Source of the DNA: Cochliopodium minus
Lineage: Eukaryota > Discosea > Himatismenida > Cochliopodiidae
Assembly: GCA_024220525.1 (NCBI GenBank)
Contig: JAMYWO010000084.1
Coordinates: 1-33,662 of the forward strand
Reading direction: 5' to 3'
DNA: 33,662 nt
The notes beneath the pieces are model-generated. The model worked only from the letters and a program-made list of their open reading frames with translations. It searched no databases and had not been told where the DNA came from. This document shows, piece by piece, positions 1-9,243 of the stretch; position 1 is the first letter of the stretch; the number at the start of each line of letters is the position of its first letter. The position numbers and the translations under genes are program-made.

Positions 1-76
1 AAATAAATAAAATAAATAAAATAAATAAAATAAATAAAATAAATAAAATAAATAAAATAAATAAAATAAATAAAAT
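1..76. repeat. AAATAAATA satellite at left end
   Basis: About eight near-perfect copies of a 9-bp unit, AAATAAATA, run from the first base to about 76. A closely related A/T satellite closes the right end of the window. The array has no G or C and is not telomere-like. It most likely marks where the assembly stopped in a repeat. Confidence 0.9.
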
Positions 77-330
77 TGATGAATAAAAAACCCATTATTA
101 CTCTCCCCAACCATCTCCACCACCATGAAGCCAGCCATGTATCCCACTAGAGTTAAATAAATTCAGTAACAGATTTAAAACTATGGGATGATATTTTTAA
201 CCAGTTTTCGATGCAAACACCAGTAGCACAATTCCCAGAATTAGCAGTGAACTCAAAAGAAAAGAGCATACATTTTTGTCCAGCAATGAATTTTTTTTTG
301 GTAAATGCTGTGGCCAGATTATAATTTTTG
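77..330 (-). other. possible coding patch, strand unclear
   Basis: This stretch is richer in G/C than its surroundings. On the minus strand a frame runs through about 275-165 (reading ..CMLFSFEFTANSGNCATG..), and a second minus frame at about 165-90 ends in GWLHGGGDGWGE and a stop. The plus strand also has an open frame at about 165-330. The minus reading could be downstream exons of the F-box gene at 534-817, because the strand and spacing fit, but no clean splice path was found. Positions 331-533 hold nothing recognisable. Confidence 0.25.
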
Positions 331-533
331 TTATGATTTACCTATTTGTTGATTAAGTTTTTTATTTTGATCGAAATATTAAGATAAAATAAAATAATCA
401 AATGCTTAATGTAGCATCCCTAAAATGATTATAAAGATATTGTTAAATCAACTATTATTGTCATTATTGTTTATGATATTGATCCATTCTTTGATATATT
501 TACTAACAAAATTTCATTCAGAAATTTAGATTA

Positions 534-817
534 TCACAGGAACATTACCACTTTATCATTGAAGATCAAAAATTCTCTATCAGAAGATTCTAGATCCCAC
601 ACAATTAATGAATCGATGAAAATCTTCTTGTATGTTTTGGTCTTGGAAAATACTTCCAAATCTACCTTTTCATATTCTGTTCTTTCATTCACCATTATCT
701 TCCAAAAAGTATCAGATTGCAATATGAAATAAAATTGTTTGCAACAAAAGTGAATCCAATAAATATCCCTCAATTCCAAAAGATTGAAAATTTTGATTAT
801 GATTGGTTTTGGAAAAT
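534..817 (-). CDS. F-box protein, 3' exon(s), start unresolved
   Basis: From a possible splice acceptor at 818-819 an open frame of about 93 residues runs to a TGA at 534. It starts FPKPIIIKIFNLLELRDIYW, followed by a CCKQFY motif and SDTFWKIMV. This matches the F-box pattern: a Pro-x-x-Ile-Ile start, a Leu-rich helix, then Cys-Lys and a Trp-Lys end. F-box proteins bind Skp1 and bring substrates to SCF ubiquitin ligases; the substrate-binding part would follow. The frame may end at TGA 534 or splice at a GTAATG just before it. No 5' exon could be joined: upstream minus-strand frames around 860-1060 and 1170-1275 look partly coding but carry in-frame stops. It may be a broken gene or one with short exons I could not place. 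Confidence 0.5.
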
Positions 818-1581
818 CTTTTTTTAAAAATATATATTGAATGAGTGTAATTTAATAGAGTATGGAAAAGATTTCTTTTTTTTGCCTATTTGTTTTTCAT
901 ATTCTTCTTTTATTTTGATGCTCATTGAATTATTAATAGTGCTAGTATTTTTATTTCCCACTTTTTTTTTTCTTTCTTCTAATTCAACAATTATACTTTA
1001 ATTCTTATCACACAAATATTTATATATCTCCAATGAAATATTTTTATTTAAATTTGTTTCTGAAATCTTGTAAAGTTGAACATTCTTTAACTAGATATAT
1101 TTTAAATCCTTTTGTTTCACCAGTGTGAGATTATCCTTTTTATTTAAATATTTAATATCTGATTAGCAAAATAACCAAACATTCCATCAGGATGAAAACA
1201 TTTGGATGTTTTGGAAAGTTGATTATTTTAAAATTATTAAAATCAAATTTCAGATTGAGATCGGAGATCTTGATGCAAAAAAAAAAAAAAAAGAGGAATT
1301 AAAAATAAAAAAAAGTATTATTTTGGGAAATAATAAAGTTATAAATGTACAGTAAATTTGTGAATATGTATGTTAAACCATAAACAATAATTCAATTTTA
1401 AATAAATAAAATTTTCTTAAATTTTTATAAATATTTAGATGCTCATTTATTTTCAATTAACAAATTCCAAGTGAGTGTTAACAAAGTATTACAATATCTA
1501 AAGGAGAAATGAATTTTTTAAAATTAAATTATCCTGTTTAGTGATTTAAGATTTAAAAATAAAAAATAAAAAAAAAAAAAA
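818..1581. other. AT-rich stretch, no resolved gene
   Basis: No full gene is seen. Two minus-strand patches have coding character: about 1275-1165 (ISDLNLKFDFNNFKIINFPK) and about 1060-860. They could be 5' exons of the F-box gene, but the splice phases do not close. The rest is A/T runs, including a 16-base A-run near 1277. Confidence 0.4.
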
Positions 1582-1582
1582 A
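1568..1582 (+). promoter_or_regulatory. oligo(A) leader before start codon
   Basis: Fifteen A's run directly into the ATG at 1582. Similar runs precede several better supported starts in this window, so this supports the small ORF that follows. Confidence 0.4.
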
Positions 1583-1833
1583 TGGAAGAAAAAGAGTATG
1601 CCTACATTACCAAATCATGGACAAATGGTAGTAATGAAAGAAGTTATTTTGTTGAAATATCCAGTAAATCTTTGAAAGTGAGTAGCCTTGAAGAAGCGGA
1701 ACAAATACTCCAGAACCTACATTACATCAAAATCCAAGATTTTATGGATGAAAGTTTTGCCAAATTTGTCGAAGTTAGAAATACTTTGGTTGCTGTAGTT
1801 AAACAACCATGGATAAAAAAAAAGAAAAAATGA
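1582..1833 (+). CDS. small hypothetical protein (83 aa)
   Basis: The ORF starts with ATG directly after a 15-A run, a start context shared with solid genes here. The product is mixed and hydrophilic (MEEKEYAYITKSWTNGSNER...), with no signal peptide or membrane segment and no family I recognise. It ends in KQPWIKKKKK and TGA inside an A-rich tract. A second frame continues for about 35 codons past this stop, so either a one-base length difference in the A-tract or an intron starting at a GTAGTT near 1795 could give a different C-terminus. Coding status is likely but not certain, because the ORF is short. Confidence 0.5.
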   Translation: MEEKEYAYITKSWTNGSNERSYFVEISSKSLKVSSLEEAEQILQNLHYIKIQDFMDESFAKFVEVRNTLVAVVKQPWIKKKKK

Positions 1834-3222
1834 TTCCCTTAAACTGGCTTCCAACTTTCAAGGTGGATTCTCCTTTTATAATTTTAATATTTTTCAAACA
1901 AAAATATATAATTTAATTTTTCTCAAAATTCAAAAATATAACGAATTTCAATTCTTTAATAAATCTTTTTCAACAATCTATCTCTTCTTAAATTTTTTTT
2001 TTTAATTAGAGTCAAAATAAAAATACAAAAATAAATTAATATTTTGCTGAAAAGAGATTAAATATTTATTTAAAAAAATATTTATTAAGAAAATCTTTAA
2101 AAAATCTTTGTATTAAACTTGAATTTGGGATTTTTGTTGAATATTCCCTCTAAAAATTTTTTATTAATTCGATTCTTTAAAATTAATCAATAATAATTAT
2201 AAAAAGATGAAAATTTTTTATTGGTTTAGTCAATTGACAATGTATCTATATTTACAATTAATCTCGATCTTCCTTAAAGTGGAGTTAAATTAAATATATT
2301 TTTTAATTAAATAATTAATAAATTTAGAACGTTCTAATTTTAAACCTTTTCATCAATAACAAAAAATTTCCTTTGACCTGGGAAATCAATGGTTTAATTA
2401 TTTTTTAAATCATTATTTTAATACTCTTCCAAAAAATTATTTATTTCAAATTTAAATATTCTCTACCACAAAGCCTCTTCATTTATAACCCCCAAAATTA
2501 AAGGTTGTGTATTATCATTTAGAGAATTATAATTTTTTTGGAGTCTAATTTCAAATTATTATCTAAGGGGGATGAATTTTCAATACCCGATTTTATGCAT
2601 ATAGATTGATCCCTATAATAATGTGTTACTACTTGGAGTTTTTCTTTTTTTTAATTGTTCATTTTTTATTATTTTTTTGAACAAATTTGAAATTAAAAAT
2701 TTTAAATTGACAAAGGAATTAACAAAAATAAAAGGATGAAAAGATCCTTTTATTTTTACACTTGTTTTATAAACTGGTAATATTGATACAGGAAAAAACC
2801 CTTGTTTCATGCAAAATCCACAAAAAAAATTAAAATTGAAAGGTTTAATTATCCAATTTTTAAACATTTTAATCCTCTTTTTGTGTTTTGATTTATTTTT
2901 TTATATAAAATTTTTATTCTAATTATTTAATTGACAAACATGTTTAAATAGAATTTACATATTAGAGTAATGATGAAACCAGAATGATTTGTTATATTAA
3001 AATAATATTGTTTACATCTAGTTTTCTTTGAGAGCAAATAAATTTTGCCAAAATTTTTGCAAAATTTTTTTTGGGGATCTTAATTTAAACTATTTACAAG
3101 TTCAACTGAAATTGGTTGATTAAATCCATTATTAATAATTTTTGCGAAAATCAAAATTAAATAAATTATTATTTAATTTATATAGATTCTATGAAACAAA
3201 TAATGATTTTATCAAAAAATTT
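1834..3222. other. gene-poor AT-rich spacer
   Basis: About 1.4 kb between the small ORF and the end of the CAMTA-like gene. Open frames exist on both strands (for example minus-strand 2613-2867), but their composition is that of A/T-rich random DNA: Phe/Lys/Asn/Ile rich, no motif, no A-run leader. I see no gene, RNA or repeat here. Confidence 0.5.
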
Positions 3223-5971
3223 TCAAAAATTGAAAAAATTGGAAAAAGATTGCTGCTTATTCCCCTCTATGATGTTTTCATTATATATAATGGGCTGATA
3301 CGAGTTAAAATAAGATCTCTCATTGGGGCTAACGGCCTGACTATCCAAATGTATCAAAAAAGGAAACTTCGAAATAACAAAGAGACGATACTGTTGATAA
3401 GCAGAAGTTTCTCCAAAAAAGGGACAGCAAGTGTTTTTCAAAAGGCTGAGTCTTTGGAGATTCGGGAAGGAGTTGACTGCGTTATTGAGAAAGGTGTTGA
3501 GATTGGTGATTTGATTTTTGTTGAGGGAGAGGGTCTTGAGTTTTTCCATCTTTGGGAATTTACAGTCATCGCCAATTAAATTACCTTTAGGGAAAAAAAA
3601 AAAATTTAATAAAAAAAATCTCCAAAGAATGAATATTTGTTAGTAAAAATGATTGATAATTGGATCAATATTAATCAACATATACAATGATATGATTATT
3701 CAGATCTCATTGAGATCAATTATATAGTATCTTATGTTGAGATATAAAAATTGATCCAAATTTCATGGCGCAGATTAAATTCTCACAAAAAAATTTCAAT
3801 TATCTCTTTTTTTAAAGTTTAAAAATTAAATATTTTTTTTTTTTACCATCTACAATTAAAGTTTTAAGTTTTGGAAATTGGGAACAAAAAGTGAGATCTC
3901 TCAAAAAATTATTAGAAAGATCCAACTCTTTGGTACAATGCCCGAACATGTAAGTGTAGTCCAAAGAGATCATTTTCAGACCTCGCCAAGCCAAACTGAG
4001 ACGGCCATCTTGAGGCAAGTAGTAAAAAGGAAAGGTATTAGATGTGATTGCATTTTGGTTGGTTCCTTTAGATTTAAGAAACAGATTGACAACTCCTGTT
4101 AAAAAAAAAAATAAAAATTTTTAAAAATTATAGAAAAAGTTAATTTTATTTTTTATTTCGAAACAAAAATTATAATTATTTTTTATTTTAAAAAAATTGT
4201 TTACCAGGATTGTGAGGGGGCATTTTTATAGAGTAGACTCCATTCGTAATAAAATTGCAGGGGATCTCTGTTTCATCTATTATACAATTCCATTCAGTTC
4301 CCACCAGTTTTTTATCGACAGAAGTAAAATCAAGGACGACCAAAAGTTTAGTTTCCTAATTTGATTAAAAAAATAAATAAAAAAGAGACAATTACTATTG
4401 AAAATTAAAATATGAAAATTTAATTAATAAAAATTAAAAATTTAAAAATTTTTTTAAAAAAAGTTACTTTTTGAGATAATCCAGAATCGGGAGCATAATG
4501 ATTGAGTGCGATGTGAAGATTAGATTGGGGGTAAGAAGGGTAACCAAGGGGGTTGGACTCCGAGTTGTTGATGAACTCAAAGTCAAGGTTGGAGAACTCC
4601 GAGCCAAAAGTGTTGTTGAGGCTGTCGTTGCTGTTATTGATGCCGGGCGACAAACTAATGTTGTTGTTGCTGTTGGTGTTATTAAGGTTATTATTATTAT
4701 TATTGTTTTTATGAATGTTATTGTTGATATTGTTACTATGAATGTTATTATTAATATTAATATGATTATTATTATTATTATTAATGTTATTATTAATGTT
4801 GTTATTAAAATTATTAATGTTGTTCATCATGTTGTTGCTTCCGTTGAATCCGTTGGTGTTGCTCATGAGAGTAATCATGTTGTTCATGTTGTTTCCCATC
4901 ATGTGGTTCGAGAGTAGAGGACTTCCGTTTGGGCTTCTGTTAAACCCATTTGGACTGTCTCCATATCTGTCGTTAGGTAGCACCTCGACTTTTGAAAATA
5001 AAATCATAAATTTGAATTGAAAATTATTATCTTTTGTTTTTTTTTTTACCCTTGATTTTTTTCGATGCAGATTTGTTGAGAGATTTATCAGTTTTTTTCC
5101 TATTGATTGTGAATATAAATAATAAACGAAATTTCATTATGTTTATAGGGGAATTATAAAGAAAATTCAAAAATCAAAAAGTTGATTACACTTTTTTGAA
5201 ATAATGAACAAGAACAGGATATTCTTTCAATCTATAGTTTTCTTTCTTCTTCATCTCTCCATTTTCATTGTGAGTATAGCAAATTTCTTCGATGATAAGT
5301 TTATATTCGTGTTTTCTCCAGCTGGCGCAATATTCTTGGTCCAACATCCTTCTTTTCTTTGGATCCTTATCCTCAAAGCTTTTGGGATGCATCAATCTCT
5401 CCCTTTCTTGTGAGGATTCTTCTATTGCTTCTTCTTGTTGTTGAATCCATGTTTGTCTTCTCATGATAGGCTTCCCTTGATCGTTCTTGTGATTTCTTAG
5501 CTTATATCCATTTCCATTTTGGATGATTTGTTTGACACTCATCTTGCTTTTCTTCCATGATATCCCATCTTCATTGTAGTTAGGAATTCCTCTATCAAAC
5601 AAATATAAAAATCCTACTTCTTCATCGATATATCCACCCTTCACTTTATCAATATGAAATTATTGTGAATATATGGTTAAAATAAAATAATATTTTTCCT
5701 CGTTAAGATAGATGTTCAATTATAATTTGATTTTCTTCCTCTTTTATAAAATCTTATCCTTACATTTATCTTCTCTTGGCCTTGGATATGCCTTTGATAC
5801 TAATTCATTATTTGGATTTTCGAGACATCTGATTAAAACGTGATAATTTTTTGATCTGAATTCTGAATTTAACTTTAATGCTTTTAAATTTGTTTTATCT
5901 TTTTTATCAAATAGCATCTCTAATTTATTGGGAGTTAATTCCACACAATTGTTTTGAACTTTGTTCTCCAT
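3223..5971 (-). CDS. CAMTA-like factor: CG-1, poly-Asn, TIG, LRR
   Basis: Exons (in order): 5764-5971, 5190-5643, 5050-5099, 4468-4988, 4205-4355, 3847-4095, 3223-3584. All splice phases agree and give 664 residues. Exons 1-2 hold a CG-1 DNA-binding domain: GFLYLFDRGIPNYNEDGISW, then KKSKMSVKQII, MRRQTW and PVLVHYFKK match CAMTA landmarks (FLFDR, DGHxWRKKK, TVKEA, RRxYW, VLVHY), with an insert of about 75 residues before VLVHY. Exon 3 is basic (KKTDKSLNKSASKKIK), a possible nuclear signal. Exon 4 is Asn-rich. Exons 5-6 encode a TIG domain (TEWNCIIDETEIP...MPPHNPGVVNLFL). Exon 6 then runs without a break into leucine-rich repeats (KELDLSNNFLRDL), which end in a cap (YRLFVISKFPFLIHLD) like the LRMDA family. 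Known CAMTAs carry ankyrin repeats and IQ motifs after TIG; none is seen. Likely nuclear transcription regulator (inference). Confidence 0.85.
3660..3759 (-). mobile_element. short MITE-like element, copy 1
   Basis: A 100-bp segment in the last intron of the CAMTA-like gene, bounded by perfect 10-bp inverted ends (TTGGATCAAT / ATTGATCCAA). A related copy lies in the opposite direction at 6798-6879. The shared blocks are TTGGATCAATTTTTAT, AATGAGATC and TTGTATATGTTGAT. It has no coding capacity. It could be a tiny non-autonomous DNA transposon or a hairpin element; two copies are too few to decide. Confidence 0.45.
4681..4830 (-). repeat. AAT/AAC codon repeat (poly-Asn tract)
   Basis: A trinucleotide-biased tract in exon 4 of the CAMTA-like gene that codes for runs of Asn broken by Ile, His and Ser. 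Purity is low at the DNA level (AAT, AAC, ATT and CAT mixed), which suggests an old expansion. It acts as a linker between the CG-1 and TIG domains. Confidence 0.8.
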
Positions 5972-6617
5972 TTGAGTTTTATTTTTTTAAAAATTTTTGT
6001 GATTGAATACCATTTTTTTAATTTTTTTTGAACATCTCAAACTTCTAAATCATAACATCTCATTTAATCCATTTGAAATCGTTTTTTTTGAGCTTCTCAA
6101 AACTAATTAATTGAAATTCTTATTAACTAAAAGAATAATCCTCCAAATAGGAACTATTTATTTTTCAGGAACTTTTTAATTGGAGGAAATTAATAAAAAT
6201 CATCGAGATAATGATATATTGAAAGATACAATCAGTTAAAATATTTAAGAAAACAAAAACTTGAATACCTTAATTGTTAATTCAAAGTAACGAAGAGGAA
6301 AAAAGAAATTAAATAACTTGGGGAATTGCTTTGAATTAATAGTTCTAAATCAGTGAAGTTTGAATCTCGAACCTTTGAAAATTTTCTTTAACATCTCTTT
6401 TCCAAACGAAATTTCAAGCTTCCAGAATCAATTTAAATGAATTGTTTTCAACTAAATCTTCATATAATATTAATTTCAGAGATTGGGGATTAAATGAGGG
6501 AATTTTAAAAGATCCTTCTTTCGAATAGAACTCAAGGTAATAATGTCATTTGTTAAATGTATGGATTTTTCTTTGAAACCAGTTTTAAGAAAAAAAAAAA
6601 AAAAATTGTGATCAAAT
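5972..6617. other. divergent intergenic region
   Basis: This is the shared upstream region of two divergently transcribed genes: the CAMTA-like gene (-) and the folate-receptor-like gene (+). It must hold both promoters. Apart from A/T runs and the A-run at 6590-6605, I see no motif I can name. Confidence 0.6.
6590..6605 (+). promoter_or_regulatory. oligo(A) leader
   Basis: A 16-base A-run ends 12 bases before the ATG of the folate-receptor-like gene. It is one of five such runs in front of plus-strand genes in this window. Confidence 0.4.
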
Positions 6618-7493
6618 ATGACCAAACTTAAGTTGATTCTCTGTCTGCTAATTATTTATTTAATTCCTGCAAATGCAATAGATAAATGTGCTCCCGATTC
6701 CCCATATGAATTTCCATTCAAAGTAAAATCAATATTTGAATAAAAGATCAATGAAAATTTTTTTTGAGAATAATATAAAGTATATATACCTTATAAATTG
6801 GATCAATTTTTATCTCTTCACATAGATACAATATCATAATGAGATCCATTATCAACATCTCATTTGTATATGTTGATCCTTTATTGATCATTTTTACCAA
6901 AATAAAACAAATGAATTAAATTTATGATCAATTATCTAAATATTTAATTGATTTATTCTCCACATCTTTTCAATCAAAATATATATTAATAATATTTGTT
7001 AATTAGTTTTATTTCTTAGCCAAAAGAAGAATTACCTGAATGCAAAGAATATCAAGATTATTCTTGTTGTAGCAAAAAAGATGCAGAAGCCATAGGAAAA
7101 ACCATCAATGAATTGATGAGAAAAGATTGTCAAAGTTGCTATACATTGGTGAGAGAATGGAAATGCGCAGAATGTTCACCAAATGCAGGAAAATATCATG
7201 TGGGACAACATTCAAAAATAAAATTGTGTGAAGATTATTGTCATGCAGTATATCATTTCTGCAGTGATATCCCTTTTGATTTGGGACAAAAAGATGAAGA
7301 AAGAGTATTCTACTTGAACAAAGGATTTTCATCTGCAGAAGAATGGTGCAGAGATAAAATAGGGAAAGAACCAAACTGTTATAAAGGTACCATCCCCACT
7401 GAAAAAGATACAAGTTGCATTTGCCCAAATCAAAACTGTCATATGGGAATCAATGAACTTGAACTTTGGGATGATGAAAACTTGGAACTTTGA
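6618..7493 (+). CDS. secreted folate-receptor-like Cys-rich protein
   Basis: Two exons, 6618-6722 and 7020-7493, give 192 residues. The N-terminus MTKLKLILCLLIIYLIPANA is a clear signal peptide. The mature part is Cys-rich with the layout of the folate/riboflavin receptor domain: CKEYQDYSCC, then CQSCYTLVREWKCAECSP, then LCEDYCHAVYHFC, then AEEWCRDKIG and a final CICPNQNC. Family members bind folates or riboflavin, usually at the cell surface, through a disulfide-braced fold. No C-terminal hydrophobic GPI signal or membrane segment is seen, so it is probably secreted. Ligand residues cannot be judged by eye, so the binding role is inference. It is shorter than vertebrate folate receptors. The 297-nt intron carries a copy of the MITE-like element. 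Confidence 0.75.
6798..6879 (+). mobile_element. short MITE-like element, copy 2
   Basis: This lies in the intron of the folate-receptor-like gene and is in inverted orientation relative to copy 1 at 3660-3759. It starts TTGGATCAATTTTTAT and ends near TTGTATATGTTGATCC. It is shorter than copy 1 through small internal gaps, and its right terminal repeat is degraded. Confidence 0.4.
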
Positions 7494-7676
7494 ACAAACA
7501 AAACAAGAATTGTGTACTTTTAAAAAGTAATAAATTTTGAGTTTAAAAAGGGAAGATATTTTTCATAAAAAGGAAATACTAAAATTGGCAACAAAGTCTT
7601 TTTTTTTTGAATAAAATAAAAATTTATTTAATTACATAAAATGGTATCAATTTATATACAACGAAACTTTTTTCTT

Positions 7677-8829
7677 CTACTTCTGTTGAGAGTTGTAGAG
7701 TTCGTTCAAAGCAATTAATCTTTGTTGCATGGAATTTTTTTGAAGCTCAATCTTCTTGAGGACCATATCTTTAGCAGTGGAAAACCAAATGATCAGATTC
7801 TTATCTTCATTATTATTCTCTTTTCCATTCTTGCGTTGATGTTCCAAGAAATCAAATTCCATGTCCTTCAATTCCTTTTGGAGGAGATATAATTGATGAT
7901 CTTCCCACTTTTGGATGAGATCTATCACATTGTGAGATACTTGGTTGGTCAATACAGAGATGAGGATCCTTGGATCGATGCGATAAGGATTGGAGATTCC
8001 TCCACCTTCATAAAATCCCAATAATTTGATATATTGTATCACTCCGCTCGATTCATTCCCACCAATCAACACAGATATCCCTATTAAATGAAAAAATCAA
8101 GTTTATATTTAAATTTCTTTGTAATGGGAAATCTTATTAACGAAATTTGAATATATTTTGAATTAACAAGATGATCATAATTTTTACCTGTTTCCAAATT
8201 TTCAATTAAGAATTCCTCATTCCATGAAGTGTTGAATTTATCGTTATTAGATTTTTCATTATAAAATAGAGAATATTGAGGAGATGAGAAATATCTGCGT
8301 GTCACTTTAAATGTACAAGAATATTTTTCAGAAAATATTGAATATTTTTTCTTTTTTCTTGAATATTGATAATGAATCACTTTCCAACTCGTTATATTTT
8401 CTTTTTTGCTCAATATGATTATGGATTCTATATGTTTGGCCAATTCTTGATGAGTCCATCCCAAACTGGATACCAATTGGTCATCTTCTTGGATTACCTT
8501 TTTCATTGTTTCTGCTAAACCAAGGAATCCATCAAAAGATCTATATCTCCAATTTATATCACTATTATGGGTTAATAATACTTTTATAAAGTTTCACCAT
8601 AAAAAAAAAGAGAAATTGTTACCTTTTATTGTCTTTAATTGGTTTAGCTCTTCTCTCAATTTCTTCAATAGTCAAATCATTTATCCCATTCAAAAATTTG
8701 TCCTAATTATTATAATAAGCATATTATTTTACGGAATAAGAAATTTGAAATAAATTTTTGCTTTACATTTTCATAATCTTCGGACTCGCTGCTATAAGAA
8801 TTAATAATATCTATATTATCTTTTTCCAT
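7677..8829 (-). CDS. uncharacterised 306-aa protein
   Basis: Four exons, 8767-8829, 8623-8702, 8188-8561 and 7677-8080; phases agree and TAG ends the frame. The product is soluble, with no signal peptide or membrane helix. The first 20 residues are acidic and Ser-rich (SYSSESEDYEN). The middle contains FDGFLGLAETMKK, LGWTHQELAKHI and QYSLFYNE; after the third intron come IGGNESSGVIQYIKLLGFYE and NPYRIDPRILISVLT. The densely patterned Gly/Pro/aromatic motifs look like a conserved folded domain, but I do not recognise the family. The C-terminal 100 residues are charged and probably a coiled coil (QKELKDMEFDFLEHQRKNGK). It is transcribed in the same direction as the LOV-RasGAP gene upstream, 414 bp away, probably independently. 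Confidence 0.75.
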
Positions 8830-9243
8830 TGTTGTATTTTCAATTTTTTTTTAATTTTTTTTTCAAATAATATAAAGAGAAAATATTTGAAAGAAGCCCA
8901 AATAATTCATCTTCATAAAGGAAATTATCATAATTTTTGATTCTTCCAATCAAATTTCAAAAAAATCCAATGTTAAAAATTTTTCGTACTAATAAAATAA
9001 TAATTTTTATCTCTTAAATTTAAAGAGAGAATACTTGGAGCATTGGAACTGAATAATTCATTGTTCATCCACAACATTTTTATCTTTTTATCTGATTTGT
9101 TCAAATTCGTTTATAATCGTCACATTTTTACTATTTTATTACAATTTTATTTTTTTAATTTATGGGAAGATTTTAATTTTTAAAAAACATTTTTAATAAT
9201 TTTTTTAATTATAAAAGTCTATTTTTATCAAAAAACATGAAAA
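8830..9243. other. spacer, nothing recognised
   Basis: It lies between the 3' end of the LOV-RasGAP gene and the start of the 306-residue gene, both on the minus strand. It is A/T rich, with A-runs on the minus strand near 8843-8875 that fit the oligo(A) leader habit seen elsewhere. I see no other feature. Confidence 0.5.

Noticed and set aside
1-76. Telomere repeat
   Set aside because: The unit has no G or C and does not resemble any telomere repeat; a satellite or assembly end fits better.
3142-3579. Plus-strand open frame of 145 codons
   Set aside because: It is antisense to the LRR exon at 3223-3584, which has a clear family match and correct splicing.
4498-4917. Long plus-strand open frame, Val/Ile/Asn rich
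   Set aside because: It is the antisense of the poly-Asn exon of the CAMTA-like gene; the codon repeat keeps several frames open.
5204-5413. Plus-strand hydrophobic frame
   Set aside because: It lies antisense to the CG-1 exon; the hydrophobic look comes from reverse-reading Lys/Glu codons.
7105-7428. Minus-strand frame of 107 codons
   Set aside because: It is antisense to the folate-receptor-like exon, which has a signal peptide upstream and a Cys pattern.
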